DNA of 64,000 bases from an uncultured Anaerolineae bacterium (GCA_938049385.1 CALIBQ010000025.1:64427-128426), one strand, 5' to 3'; counted from the stretch's first letter, positions 9,126 through 18,021 are shown. Numbers and translations: made by a program. Notes: a model not told the origin generated them from the sequence alone.

Positions 9126-9497
9126 ATGAAAGTGGTATCTCGCAGACAACGTCGGGTGGCGGAACTGATCCACGAGGAGCTGGGGCTTCTGCTGGAACGG
9201 CGCATCTCGGACCCGCGCCTGGCAGAGGTGACCATCACCGACGTGGAGATCACCCCCGACCTGAAACTGGCAACGGTATATTTCAGCGTGCTGGATGATG
9301 AGCCGGCGCGGGTGGAGCTGGCCCTGGCCGGCCTGGAACATGCCCGCGGCTTCTTCCGCAAATCACTGGCCGAGACGCTGTACCTGCGCTTCGTGCCCGA
9401 ACTGCGCTTCCGCTGGGACCAGTCCATCCGCAAGGGCGAGCGGATCGATCGTCTGCTGGCCTCACTGCGTGAGGAATCGCCGGAAGAAGGGGAATGA
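9126..9497 (+). CDS. rbfA: 30S ribosome-binding factor A
   Basis: A 123-residue single KH-like domain protein that binds the 30S subunit during late 16S rRNA maturation and cold adaptation. Family features are the start RRQRRVAELIHEELGLLL, ISDPRLAEVTITDVEITPDLKLATVYFSV, and LRFVPELRFRWDQSI near the end. ATG 9126 is chosen because it begins the domain and follows GGGAAG; a longer in-frame extension overlaps infB and is not credible. Its last four bases overlap the nrnA start (ATGA), implying translational coupling. Confidence 0.95.
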   Translation: MKVVSRRQRRVAELIHEELGLLLERRISDPRLAEVTITDVEITPDLKLATVYFSVLDDEPARVELALAGLEHARGFFRKSLAETLYLRFVPELRFRWDQSIRKGERIDRLLASLREESPEEGE

Positions 9498-10474
9498 GCG
9501 ACGTCATCGCGCAAATCGCCGGCCTTCTGCTTCAGGCCAGACGCAGTCTGCTCATTGGGCATATGGACCCTGATGGAGATGTCATTGGGGCGGTGCTGGG
9601 CCTGCGGGAAGCACTGCGCCGGCTGGGCAAAGAGGCAGTGCCGGCCCTGCCGGACCGGCCGCCTTCCAAATATGCCTTCCTGCCGGGCTTTGCGGAGCTG
9701 ACCACAGCGCCGGCCGGCTCCTTCGACCTGTTCGTCAGCCTGGACAGCAGTGACACGGCGCGGCTGGAGCCGATTTACTCGACCGTGATTGCCCCCGCCG
9801 GCCGGCCGGTCATCAACATTGACCATCATGTTACCAACGTCATGTTCGGCACGCTGAACTGGGTGGACCCGAAGGCGGCCTCCACCTCGGAGATGATCAT
9901 CTCCCTGGTGGATGCACTGGACGTGCCTATGGAGCGGGAGATTGCCCTGCCCCTGCTGACCGGCATCGTCATGGACACGCGGGGGTTTCGCACGTCCAAC
10001 ACCACATCGGACACCCTGCGGGCGGCCAGTCGGCTGATGGACGCCGGCGCCTCGCTGGGCGAGGTGATGGAGCGAGCATTGAACTCGCGGCCGTACGCCA
10101 TGCTGTGTTTGTGGGGCAAGATGCTCTCCACCGTGCGCCTGGAGGGGCGCATTGCCTGGGCGGTGCTGACGCCGGCGATGCAGGCCGAATGCGGCAACCC
10201 CGAAGAGGGCGACGGCGGCTTCATCAACCTGCTGGTCTCCCTCCAGGAGGCGGATGTGGGACTGCTCTTCTATGATAAGGGCGACCATGCCGTGGAAGTG
10301 GGCTTCCGCGCCAAACCAGGCATTGATATTTCCGGCGTGGCCTTTGCGCTGGGCGGCGGAGGGCATCCGCAGGCCGCCGGCTGTACCGTGGAAGGTTCGC
10401 TGGAGGAGGTGCGGGCGCGCGTGCTGGACATGGTGCGCCGCGCCATCGATGGACAGCGTGCCCTGTACCGGTAA
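9494..10474 (+). CDS. nrnA: DHH-family bifunctional oligoribonuclease/pAp phosphatase NrnA
   Basis: A 326-residue DHH/DHHA1 phosphoesterase that degrades nanoRNAs and can dephosphorylate 3'-phosphoadenosine 5'-phosphate. The metal-binding motifs are HMDPDGD (about 22-28), DSSD (about 83-86), the DHH signature in INIDHHVTN (about 108-116), and MDTRGF. The C-terminal DHHA1 domain ends in the nucleotide-binding GGGGHPQAAGC. Placement between rbfA and truB is common in Firmicutes and Chloroflexota. It overlaps rbfA by 4 bp and precedes truB by 5 bp, so it sits within one translationally coupled run. Confidence 0.95.
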   Translation: MSDVIAQIAGLLLQARRSLLIGHMDPDGDVIGAVLGLREALRRLGKEAVPALPDRPPSKYAFLPGFAELTTAPAGSFDLFVSLDSSDTARLEPIYSTVIAPAGRPVINIDHHVTNVMFGTLNWVDPKAASTSEMIISLVDALDVPMEREIALPLLTGIVMDTRGFRTSNTTSDTLRAASRLMDAGASLGEVMERALNSRPYAMLCLWGKMLSTVRLEGRIAWAVLTPAMQAECGNPEEGDGGFINLLVSLQEADVGLLFYDKGDHAVEVGFRAKPGIDISGVAFALGGGGHPQAAGCTVEGSLEEVRARVLDMVRRAIDGQRALYR

Positions 10475-10479
10475 GGCCT

Positions 10480-11454
10480 ATGGCAGACAGGCGAACCAGC
10501 GCCCGGGCCGGCTCTTCGTCCCCCTCTCACCCTGTCTCCGGCATTCTCCTCATCAATAAGCCGGCCGGGTGGACCTCCCATGATGTCGTGGAGAAGGTGC
10601 GCCGGCTGACCTGTCAGCGGAAAGCCGGCCACGCCGGCACGCTGGACCCGCTGGCTACCGGCCTGCTGGTGGTCTGCCTGGGTCAGGCAGCGCGGCTGGT
10701 GCCCTATCTGATCGGACATGACAAGAGCTACCGGGCGAAACTGCGCCTGGGACAGAGCACCGATACCTACGACGCGGAAGGGCACATCACGTATGAACAC
10801 CACGGCCCACTGCCCGACCGCTCACAGGTAGAGGCGGTACTGCCGGCCTTCATCGGGGAGATCGAGCAGGTACCGCCGGCGTACTCAGCGGTGAAGCAGG
10901 CCGGCGAGCCGTTATACCGCCGTGCCCGGCGCGGCGAGGCGGTTTCGGCGCCTGCCAGGCGGGTGCGGATTCACCGGCTGGCGCTGGTCGAATGGGACCC
11001 GCCCTATCTGATGCTGGAGGTGGACTGCTCCGCCGGCACCTATGTGCGTTCTCTGGCCCATGACATCGGACAGCGGCTGGGATGCGGCGCCCATGTGGCC
11101 GGCCTGGTGCGCACCCGGAACGGCCCTTTCCGGCTGGAGGAAGCGGTCTCGCTGGAGGAATTGGCGGATACGGGCGAATGGGAGCGCCATTTGCTCCCTA
11201 TGGATGCTGGGCTGAGGGATTTGCCGGCCATTACCCTGTCACCCGACGAAGCCGCCCGCGTGGGCTGCGGCCAGGCGGTGGCCGGCCCGGCGCCGGCGGA
11301 TGACCGGCCCGCAAGGGCGTACTCCCAGGACGGCCGGCTGATCGCCGTACTGCATTTTGACCCGGCGGCGAACCTCTGGCGGCCCAAGGTGGTGCTGGCC
11401 GCCATGGAACGTGGGGCAACAACTTCGCACAGCGACAAGCGGGAAGGCCCATGA
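10480..11454 (+). CDS. truB: tRNA pseudouridine(55) synthase
   Basis: A 324-residue enzyme making pseudouridine-55 in the T loop of tRNAs. The conserved GILLINKPAGWTSHDVV opens the domain after a short Ser/Arg-rich leader. The catalytic Asp is in GHAGTLDPLATGLL (about 48-61). RAKLRLGQSTDTYDAEG, PPAYSAVKQAGEPLYRRAR and the SAGTYVRSLAHDIG motif follow. A C-terminal extension after about residue 245 could be a PUA-like tail. The start may lie a few codons downstream. The stop overlaps the ribF start by four bases. Confidence 0.96.
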   Translation: MADRRTSARAGSSSPSHPVSGILLINKPAGWTSHDVVEKVRRLTCQRKAGHAGTLDPLATGLLVVCLGQAARLVPYLIGHDKSYRAKLRLGQSTDTYDAEGHITYEHHGPLPDRSQVEAVLPAFIGEIEQVPPAYSAVKQAGEPLYRRARRGEAVSAPARRVRIHRLALVEWDPPYLMLEVDCSAGTYVRSLAHDIGQRLGCGAHVAGLVRTRNGPFRLEEAVSLEELADTGEWERHLLPMDAGLRDLPAITLSPDEAARVGCGQAVAGPAPADDRPARAYSQDGRLIAVLHFDPAANLWRPKVVLAAMERGATTSHSDKREGP

Positions 11455-12434
11455 GAGTCTTCGACGATATTGACCATACCTGGCTGGACGGCGAGAGCGT
11501 TATCACTATCGGGGCATTTGACGGCGTGCATGTGGGGCATCAGGCACTGGTGCGGGAGGTGCTGGCGGAGGCGCGGGCGAGCGGCCGGCAGGCCGGCGTG
11601 GTGACCTTTTACCCACACCCGGTGAATGTGCTCAGCGCCCAGAACCGGGTGCGCTATATCACGACGCCGGGGGAAAAGGCCGCCATCCTGGAACGGTTGG
11701 GCCTGGATTTCATGGCCCTGATGCAGTTCACCATGGAGCTGGCCCGCAAATCGGCCGGCGAGTTCGTCCGCATCCTGGTGGAGCATTTACACCCCAGGAG
11801 CATATGGGTGGGGCCGGATTTCACCTTCGGCTATCAGCGCGAGGGCAATGTGGAGGTACTGCGCCGACTGGGTGCGGAATGGGGGTTCAGCGTGCACGTC
11901 CTGCCGGCAGTATGCCTGAACGGCGCGGTGGTGTCCAGCACGCGCATCCGCCAGCTCCTCGCCGAGGGGAAGATCGAGGAGGTGACGGCCCTGCTCGGCC
12001 GCTATTATCTGGTCTCGGGTGAGGTGGTTCCCGGCCGGCATCGCGGCCGGGCGCTAGGCTTTCCAACAGCCAACCTGGAGGTGCACGACGACCGTGCCTT
12101 GCCGCGCGACGGGGTGTATGCCTGCTTCGCTCTGCTGGGACAACAGCGCTTCCCGGCGGTGGCGAACCTGGGCGTCCGCCCGACCTTTGGAGAGGGCCGG
12201 CATATCCTGGAAGTGCATTTGCTGGATGTAGACCTGGAGCTGTACGGGTGTGACCTGGCAGTGGAATTTGTGCGCTGGATGCGGCCGGAAATGTGCTTCC
12301 GTTCCGCCGGCGAGCTGGTGGAACAACTGCGGCGGGACGCCGCGGAGGCGCGCCGCATCCTGCAGGAAGCGCGGCGGGACGGCGTGGATATCGCCATACG
12401 CGATTGGGGCCTTCTGCGCGTGGGAGGTAAGTAA
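11451..12434 (+). CDS. ribF: Bifunctional riboflavin kinase/FAD synthetase
   Basis: A 327-residue enzyme making FMN from riboflavin and then FAD. The N-terminal adenylyltransferase domain (about 15-185) shows ITIGAFDGVHVGHQAL, the HxGH-like nucleotide motif, VGPDFTFGYQREGN and the SSTRIRQLLAEG signature. The C-terminal flavokinase domain (about 190-315) shows GRALGFPTANLE and VANLGVRPTFGEGRHILEVHLLD. The standard truB-ribF pairing of the translation block is kept, with a 4-bp overlap. It supplies flavin for the reductases found later in the window. Confidence 0.96.
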   Translation: MRVFDDIDHTWLDGESVITIGAFDGVHVGHQALVREVLAEARASGRQAGVVTFYPHPVNVLSAQNRVRYITTPGEKAAILERLGLDFMALMQFTMELARKSAGEFVRILVEHLHPRSIWVGPDFTFGYQREGNVEVLRRLGAEWGFSVHVLPAVCLNGAVVSSTRIRQLLAEGKIEEVTALLGRYYLVSGEVVPGRHRGRALGFPTANLEVHDDRALPRDGVYACFALLGQQRFPAVANLGVRPTFGEGRHILEVHLLDVDLELYGCDLAVEFVRWMRPEMCFRSAGELVEQLRRDAAEARRILQEARRDGVDIAIRDWGLLRVGGK

Positions 12435-12439
12435 CAGAG

Positions 12440-12862
12440 ATGGAGGGCCTCAGCACGTCCGCCGGCTTCGAGGAGCTGAACCACGTGGCGGACCGCGCCG
12501 TGCATGTCTGGGCACCCAGCCTCGAGGCGCTCTTTGAGCAGGCGGCGCGCGCCATGTTCAGCCTGATGACCGACATCTCGGGTATTCGGCCGGAGCGCCG
12601 GCATGAGATTACCTTGGAAGCGGAAGACCTCGAGGCCGCGCTGGTGGACTGGCTGAACGAGCTTCTCTTCTGGCGCGAGACCCAGGGCGAGATGTACAGC
12701 GATTTTCGGGTGCGGTGGGAGAACGGCCTTCTGCGGGGGGAGTTCGCCGGCCAGCCCGGGCATCCCACCTTTGCGGTGGTCAAGGCGGCCACGTTCCATG
12801 ACCTGCAGATTGTGCAGGACGAGCAGGGCATATGGCATGCTACCATCGTGTTTGACACGTGA
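12440..12862 (+). CDS. Archease
   Basis: A 140-residue archease, a metal-binding cofactor that accelerates guanylylation and multiple turnover of the RNA ligase RtcB. Typical features are FEELNHVADRAVHVWA near the start (metal-ligand His and Asp), LFEQAARAMFSLMTD, the LVDWLNELLFW helix and a C-terminal IVFDT. It lies 46 bp before rtcB and 5 bp after ribF, so the RNA repair pair appears to share the translation-operon transcript. Family assignment is confident from motifs and neighbourhood. Confidence 0.93.
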   Translation: MEGLSTSAGFEELNHVADRAVHVWAPSLEALFEQAARAMFSLMTDISGIRPERRHEITLEAEDLEAALVDWLNELLFWRETQGEMYSDFRVRWENGLLRGEFAGQPGHPTFAVVKAATFHDLQIVQDEQGIWHATIVFDT

Positions 12863-12908
12863 GGGGGCGCGGCCGGCGGTGTTTGCGGCATGGACAAGGA
12901 GGTGAGCC

Positions 12909-14360
12909 ATGGTAAAGAAGACCGATCTGCGAAAGATTGATGAGTACCTGTACGAGATTCCCAAGGAGTTTCGTCATGATATGCGGGTGCCGGCACGGCT
13001 GTATGCCGATGACGCCATACTGGAAGACGCCCTGGGCGACCGCTCCATCGAGCAGTTGGTCAATACCGCCACACTCCCCGGTGTGGTGCGCTATACGCTG
13101 GCCATGCCGGATATCCATCAGGGATACGGCCCACCCATCGGCGGGGTGATCGCCACGCGCCATCCCGACGGCATCATCTCACCCGGCGCCACCGGGTACG
13201 ACATCAACTGCGGTGTGCGCGTGCTGGTGAGCAAGATTACCGCCGATGAGCTTCGGCCCCATCTGGAGACGCTGGTCAATGCCCTCTTCCAGAACATCCC
13301 GAGCGGCGTGGGAAAGGGCGGGGCTATCCGGCTGAACGCCAAGGAGCTGGAGGAGGTGATGGTGCGCGGGGCGGCCTTTGCGGTGGAACGGGGCTATGGC
13401 TCCCGCGAGGACCTGGAGCGCACGGAGGAGCGGGGCGCCCTCGCCGGCGCGGACCCTGCCGCGGTCAGCCGGCATGCCCGCGAGCGCGGCAGTCCCCAAT
13501 TGGGCACCCTCGGCTCCGGCAACCACTTCATCGAGGTTTCGGTGGTGGAAGAGGTCTATGACCCCGAGGTGGCCGATGCCTGGGGTCTCTTCCCCGGCCA
13601 GATCGCGGTCTGGGTCCATTCCGGGTCACGCGGGCTGGGCCATCAGGTGTGCTCCGATTACGTGCGCGACTTCCAGAAGGCGGTGCAGAAGTACAACATC
13701 TCCCTGCCCGACCGCGAGCTGGTGTGCGCGCCCTTCAATTCCCCGGAGGGGCAGGCGTACTTCGGCGCCATGGCCTCGGCCGCCAACTACGCCTGGGCCA
13801 ACCGGCAGGTCATGGCGGAGCTGGTGCGGCGCACCTTTGAACAGGTGCTGGCCGGCAAGGTCTCCGACTGGCATCTGCGACAGATTTACGACGTGGCCCA
13901 TAACATCGTCAAGATTGAGGAGCATGACGTTGACGGCAAGCGCATGAAGCTCATCGTGCACCGCAAGGGCGCCACGCGCGCCTTTGGGCCGGGGCATCCT
14001 GTGCTTCCGCCGGCGTACCGGGATACCGGCCAGCCGGTGCTCATCCCTGGAGATATGGGGACCGGGTCGTACCTGTTGGTCGGCACGGAGAAAGCCATGC
14101 GCGACGCCTTCGGCACCACCTGCCACGGCGCCGGCCGCGTTTGGAGCCGCGCCCAAGCGAAGAAGTCCATCCGCGGGGAGGAGCTGATCCAGGAACTGCG
14201 GCAGAAGGGCATCATCGTGCGGGCCGGCAGTATGGCCGGCCTGGCCGAGGAAGCCCCCGAGGCCTATAAGGACGTGGACCGAGTGGTGAACGTCGTGCAC
14301 AAGGCCGGCCTGGCGCGCAAGGTCGCCCGCTTCCGCCCGCTGGGCGTCATCAAGGGGTAA
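12909..14360 (+). CDS. rtcB: RNA-splicing ligase RtcB
   Basis: A 483-residue 3'-phosphate/5'-OH RNA ligase (GTP and Mn dependent) that repairs broken RNAs or joins tRNA halves. The family signatures are all present: AMPDIHQGYGPPIGGV, the DINCGVRVL metal motif (Cys in DINCG), LGTLGSGNHFIEVS, WVHSGSRGLGHQV, the VAHNI histidine, and GTTCHGAGR with the guanylation-site His region near the C-terminus. AAGGAGGTG directly precedes the ATG. Coupling with archease suggests a high-turnover ligase. Whether its substrate is tRNA or stress-cleaved RNA cannot be told from sequence. Confidence 0.97.
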   Translation: MVKKTDLRKIDEYLYEIPKEFRHDMRVPARLYADDAILEDALGDRSIEQLVNTATLPGVVRYTLAMPDIHQGYGPPIGGVIATRHPDGIISPGATGYDINCGVRVLVSKITADELRPHLETLVNALFQNIPSGVGKGGAIRLNAKELEEVMVRGAAFAVERGYGSREDLERTEERGALAGADPAAVSRHARERGSPQLGTLGSGNHFIEVSVVEEVYDPEVADAWGLFPGQIAVWVHSGSRGLGHQVCSDYVRDFQKAVQKYNISLPDRELVCAPFNSPEGQAYFGAMASAANYAWANRQVMAELVRRTFEQVLAGKVSDWHLRQIYDVAHNIVKIEEHDVDGKRMKLIVHRKGATRAFGPGHPVLPPAYRDTGQPVLIPGDMGTGSYLLVGTEKAMRDAFGTTCHGAGRVWSRAQAKKSIRGEELIQELRQKGIIVRAGSMAGLAEEAPEAYKDVDRVVNVVHKAGLARKVARFRPLGVIKG

Positions 14361-14374
14361 TCCACAACACCGTA

Positions 14375-14397
14375 GGGGCACAGTGCCGCTGTGCCCC
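14375..14397. repeat. GGGGCACAG palindromic hairpin, copy 1
   Basis: GGGGCACAG (14375-14383) pairs perfectly with CTGTGCCCC (14389-14397) across a 5-nt loop, 15 bp after rtcB. A near-identical motif with the same GTAGGGGC edge is at 35098-35126, so this looks like a dispersed palindromic repeat that may also end transcription. Confidence 0.6.
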
Positions 14398-14410
14398 TGT
14401 ATTTAATCGA

Positions 14411-14439
14411 TTGACATCTGCACCAACCTGATGTATAAT
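14411..14439 (+). promoter_or_regulatory. Consensus SigA promoter of the thiamine transporter operon
   Basis: A perfect TTGACA (14411-14416), exactly 17 bp, and a perfect TATAAT (14434-14439). Transcription should begin near 14446, some 14 nt before the riboswitch. Confidence 0.93.
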
Positions 14440-14459
14440 TAAAGTAACAATTGAATAAG

Positions 14460-14554
14460 GCCAGCTGGGGGAGCTCCGTAGGGGGCTGAGAGGATGCGAA
14501 GGCATCGACCCCTTGAACCTGACCTGGGTAATGCCAGCGTAGGGAAGCTGTGGT
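14460..14554 (+). ncRNA. TPP (THI element) riboswitch
   Basis: The two conserved THI-box cores are present: GGGGGCTGAGAGGA at about 14480-14493, which binds the pyrimidine side, and CCCCTTGAACCTGACC followed by GGGTAATGCCAGCGTAGGGA (about 14509-14545). The closing stem P1 is CAGCT (14462-14466) with AGCTG (14546-14550). It lies between a consensus promoter and an intrinsic terminator, upstream of ykoEDC, the classic arrangement for transcriptional OFF control by thiamine pyrophosphate. Confidence 0.97.
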
Positions 14555-14568
14555 GATTGCGAACATCA

Positions 14569-14614
14569 AACGGCTGCCTGACTGACATGCGCGGGTCAGG
14601 CAGCCGTTCGTTTT
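14569..14614 (+). terminator. Intrinsic terminator of the TPP riboswitch
   Basis: AACGGCTGCCTGAC (14569-14582) and GTCAGGCAGCCGTT (14595-14608) form a perfect 14-bp stem, followed by CGTTTT. It should form when TPP is bound and stop transcription before ykoE. Confidence 0.93.
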
Positions 14615-14650
14615 ATCACGCGCAGAAATGTTTTACGAAGGAGGTATGCG

Positions 14651-15430
14651 ATGACTGGTGAGCGACGTGCACGAGGTAGTCTGGCCATTCTCATCGGTGG
14701 AGCGGTGCTGGGCATCGCCGCGGTGGTGGTGTACTGGTTCGCTTCGCATGAGGAAGAGGCCTGGGTGAGCTGGAACAGCCTGCACGCGGTGATGCTGGCG
14801 GCTATGGGTGTGGCGGCCGGCGTCGCCATCGGTTCCAGCGCGGAGGTGCGGCGCTGGACCACCTGGGAATCCATCCTGACGGCGGTGCTGGGCGGCGTCA
14901 TCGGCATCCTCTTCTGGCTGTGGGGCCTGTTCTGGGAACTGCTGGAGTTCATCAAGGCCGGCATTCCCGGGTACGGCTATGCCGTGCGCGACCTTTTCTA
15001 CGGCCTCTGGTTCCTAGCCGCCATCATGGTGCCCTACATCGTGCGCCGGCCGGGCGCGGCGCTGTCCGCGGAGATGGTGGGCGCCATCATCTCCTCCCTC
15101 CTTGGACAGCAGTGGGGGCTGACGGTGCTCATCAGCGGCCTGGCGCAGGGCGGCTTGGCCGAGGTGGTCTTCGCCCTGCGCGGCTACAAGCATTATGACT
15201 GGCTTACGCTGATGGCCGCCTCCGCCGGCGCCGCGCTGGGAAGCTGGATCGTGGACTACGCTTTCTGGTACAACACCCTGCGGGTAGACATCGTTATCCT
15301 GATGCTCATCGCCCGCTTTATCTCGGCGGCGGTGCTGTCCGGCTGGCTGGGCAAGGCACTGAGCGACGCGCTGGCGGCCACCGGTGTGCTCGACAATACC
15401 GCGCTGGGCCGCGCCCGCATCGGGGGATAA
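14651..15430 (+). CDS. ykoE: ECF transporter substrate-binding (S) component, YkoE family
   Basis: A 259-residue integral membrane protein with about six hydrophobic segments. It contains the YkoE hallmark run from YAVRDLFYGLWFLAA through YIVRRPGAALSAEMVGAI to LLGQQWGLTVLISGLAQG. YkoE binds thiamine or its hydroxymethylpyrimidine moiety and works with YkoD (ATPase) and YkoC (transmembrane T component). AAGGAGG precedes the ATG. It is the first gene under the TPP riboswitch, which strongly supports the substrate class. An N-terminal basic stretch precedes the first membrane helix. Thiamine versus precursor cannot be separated from sequence. Confidence 0.92.
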   Translation: MTGERRARGSLAILIGGAVLGIAAVVVYWFASHEEEAWVSWNSLHAVMLAAMGVAAGVAIGSSAEVRRWTTWESILTAVLGGVIGILFWLWGLFWELLEFIKAGIPGYGYAVRDLFYGLWFLAAIMVPYIVRRPGAALSAEMVGAIISSLLGQQWGLTVLISGLAQGGLAEVVFALRGYKHYDWLTLMAASAGAALGSWIVDYAFWYNTLRVDIVILMLIARFISAAVLSGWLGKALSDALAATGVLDNTALGRARIGG

Positions 15431-15434
15431 GCCC

Positions 15435-17192
15435 ATGGCCTGGATCGATGTCCGCCATCTGACGGTGCGCTATCCGCGTGCTCCTCGGCCGGCGCTCCAG
15501 GATGTGAGCTTCCAGGCCGAGCGCGGGGAGACGCTCCTGCTCCTGGGCCCCAGCGGAAGCGGCAAGAGCACCCTAGGGCTGTGTCTGGCCGGCCTTATCC
15601 CGGATTCGGTGCCGGCGGCCATGCAGGGCGAGGTATTCATCGGAGGGCAGAACATCGCAAACCTGAGCGTCGGCCAGCGCACCGCACAGGTGGGCATCGT
15701 CTTCCAGGACCCGGAAGCCCAGTTCTGCATGCTGACGGTGGAGGACGAGGTCGCCTTCGGCCTGGAGAACATGGCCCTGCCGCGGGAAGAGATGGGGGCG
15801 CGCATCGCCGAAAGCCTGCGGCTGGTGGGGCTGGAGGAGCGCCGGCGCGAGCGGGTGGACCGTCTGAGCGGGGGACAGAAACAGCGCCTGGCGCTGGCCT
15901 GTGCCCTGGCGCGCCGGCCCTCCATCCTCTTCCTGGATGAGCCTACCGCCAACCTGGACCCGGCGGCGCGCTTTGAGTTCTTCCAATGGCTGGCCCGACT
16001 GCGCGCCGAACAGCCAGAGACAACCATCATTATCGTGGAGCACATCCTGGATGACCTGATCGCCATGATAGATCGGGTCATGCTGTTGAGCCACGAGGGC
16101 CGGCTGGTGCTGAGCGGCGCGCCGGCGCAGGTATTCCAAACCAACGGCGAAGTGCTGGACGAGATGGGCATCTGGCTTCCCCAGGTAACCGCCCTGGCCC
16201 GCAAACTGCGGGCCGCCGGCCTCCCCTTGGACCATTTGCCCCTGACCGTGGACGAGGCGGAGGAGGCGCTCGCCGGCATCCTCCCCAGGGGGCCTCTGCC
16301 GGCAGAGCCGCCCCGCCGTGTGCAGGGAGTCTCTGCCGGCGGCCCGCCGGCGCTGGAAGCGCGCCGGCTCTCCTTCCGCTACCGGGCCGACGCTCCCGAG
16401 GTACTGCGCGATCTGTCGCTGACGGTACCGCAGGGGGCATTCATGGCACTGGTGGGGCCCAACGGTGCCGGCAAGACGACCCTCGCTCTGCATTTCGTGG
16501 ACATCCTGCGGCCGCCGGCCGGCCGCGTCTTCCTGCTGGGCCGGGACATCACCGAACTCACCACCGCGGACATCACCGCGCAGGTCGGCTTCGTCTTCCA
16601 GAACCCAGAGCACCAGTTCGTGGAGCGCACGGTGGAGGCGGAGCTGGCGTACAGCCTGCGAGTGCGCCGGCGCCCGGAATCCGAGATCGCGCAGCTCACC
16701 GATGCCCTGCTCGCCTCGTTCGGGCTGACGCCGTACCGCAAGATGAACCCCTTCGCGCTGAGCCAGGGACAGAAGCGCCGGCTGAGCGTGGCCACCATGT
16801 TGGCAGTCGGACAGCGCATCCTTATCCTGGACGAGCCGACGTTCGGTCAGGACCGCAATACGGCGCACGCGTTGATGGAGCGTCTGCAGACCCTGCATGC
16901 CGCCGGCGTCACCATCCTGGCCATCACCCATGATATGCAGTTGGTGGCCGATTACGCCGGCTCCGCTGTCGCGGTGGTGGATGGGCAGGTGCGCTTTCAG
17001 GGGACCCCGCATGCGCTCTTCGCCAATGAGGAGCTGGTGGCCGTGGCGGAACTGCGCCCACCGCCCCTCTATCAACTGGCGCGGCGCTTCGGCCTGCGCT
17101 ACGGCGATGGGACATCGCCGCTGTCCATCCGGGAATGGATGGCGCTTCTGCAGGGAGCGCCGGCGGCCGGCGGGCCGGCAAAGCGAGGGTAA
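15435..17192 (+). CDS. ykoD: ECF transporter ATPase with two nucleotide-binding domains
   Basis: A 585-residue cytoplasmic ATPase that powers uptake with YkoE and YkoC. Two complete ABC domains are fused. The first has Walker A GPSGSGKST, signature LSGGQKQR and Walker B ILFLDEPTANLDP. The second (from about 310) has GPNGAGKTT, LSQGQKRR and ILILDEPTFGQDR. The start at 15435 (MAWIDVRH) is preferred because it begins the ABC fold 4 nt after ykoE; the upstream in-frame extension overlaps ykoE. ykoC begins one base after the stop, so the proteins should be made in step. Confidence 0.95.
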   Translation: MAWIDVRHLTVRYPRAPRPALQDVSFQAERGETLLLLGPSGSGKSTLGLCLAGLIPDSVPAAMQGEVFIGGQNIANLSVGQRTAQVGIVFQDPEAQFCMLTVEDEVAFGLENMALPREEMGARIAESLRLVGLEERRRERVDRLSGGQKQRLALACALARRPSILFLDEPTANLDPAARFEFFQWLARLRAEQPETTIIIVEHILDDLIAMIDRVMLLSHEGRLVLSGAPAQVFQTNGEVLDEMGIWLPQVTALARKLRAAGLPLDHLPLTVDEAEEALAGILPRGPLPAEPPRRVQGVSAGGPPALEARRLSFRYRADAPEVLRDLSLTVPQGAFMALVGPNGAGKTTLALHFVDILRPPAGRVFLLGRDITELTTADITAQVGFVFQNPEHQFVERTVEAELAYSLRVRRRPESEIAQLTDALLASFGLTPYRKMNPFALSQGQKRRLSVATMLAVGQRILILDEPTFGQDRNTAHALMERLQTLHAAGVTILAITHDMQLVADYAGSAVAVVDGQVRFQGTPHALFANEELVAVAELRPPPLYQLARRFGLRYGDGTSPLSIREWMALLQGAPAAGGPAKRG

Positions 17193-17193
17193 C

Positions 17194-18021
17194 ATGGAAG
17201 GACTGCTCAACTATTACGCCGCTGATTCGTTCATCCACCGGCTGAACCCGACGCTCAAGCTGGCTGGCATCATGGCACTTATGGTGGCGGTGACCATGGC
17301 GTTCGACCCCTGGACGCCGCTGGCTTTCTTCCTGCTGGGGCTGTTCATGCTGAAGGTGCTGGCGCGTGTGCCGGTCCGTCAGTTCATCCGGCCGCTCCTG
17401 CTGTTCGTAGTGCTGGGCGCGCTGGGATTCATCAGCGCCAACGCCTTTTTCTACACGCCCCTGCCCGGCCGGCCGGTAACCATCCTGTGGCAGGCCGGCG
17501 GTGTGCGCATCATCCTCGAGGGCATCCGGGTTGGCATCTCGCTCACCCTGCGCATGCTGGCCATCGTCACCCTCTCCATATTGTTCGTCTCCACGACCGA
17601 CCCGACCGATTTCGTCCTGAGCCTGATCCAGCAGGCACGCTTTCCTTTCCGGCTGGGCTACGGCATCCTGGTGGCCTACCGCTTCCTGCCGCTGTGGCGC
17701 ACAGAGCTGGAGATCATCCGCGCCGCGCACCGCATACGCGGCGCCGGCGAGCGTCCCACTCTGCGCGGCCGCTGGGAGCAGTTACAGCGCTACGCTGTGC
17801 CCCTGCTGGCCAGCGCCATCCGCAAATCGGAGCGGGTGGCCATTGCCATGGACTCGAAAGCCTTCGGTGCCCTGCCCCAGCGGACCTATTATCGGGATGT
17901 GCATGTCCGCCCTATGGATTGGGCCTTCCTGGCCGGCTGTGTGCTGGCCGCGGCCGCTATCGTCTGGGGCATGGCGCAGTTGGGTCTGCTGGAAGGATAC
18001 GGCGTGGTGCCGGAGGCGTAG
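17194..18021 (+). CDS. ykoC: ECF transporter transmembrane (T) component
   Basis: A 275-residue CbiQ/YkoC-type T component with about five hydrophobic segments. It couples the ATPase YkoD to the S component YkoE. It has the LNPTLKLAGI start and the cytoplasmic coupling motifs around EIIRAAHRIRGAGE and RKSERVAIAMDSKAFG, which match the family's short Ala-Arg-Gly type signatures. It is the last gene of the riboswitch operon and meets the minus-strand radical SAM gene tail to tail without spacing. No clear terminator separates the two. Confidence 0.94.
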   Translation: MEGLLNYYAADSFIHRLNPTLKLAGIMALMVAVTMAFDPWTPLAFFLLGLFMLKVLARVPVRQFIRPLLLFVVLGALGFISANAFFYTPLPGRPVTILWQAGGVRIILEGIRVGISLTLRMLAIVTLSILFVSTTDPTDFVLSLIQQARFPFRLGYGILVAYRFLPLWRTELEIIRAAHRIRGAGERPTLRGRWEQLQRYAVPLLASAIRKSERVAIAMDSKAFGALPQRTYYRDVHVRPMDWAFLAGCVLAAAAIVWGMAQLGLLEGYGVVPEA

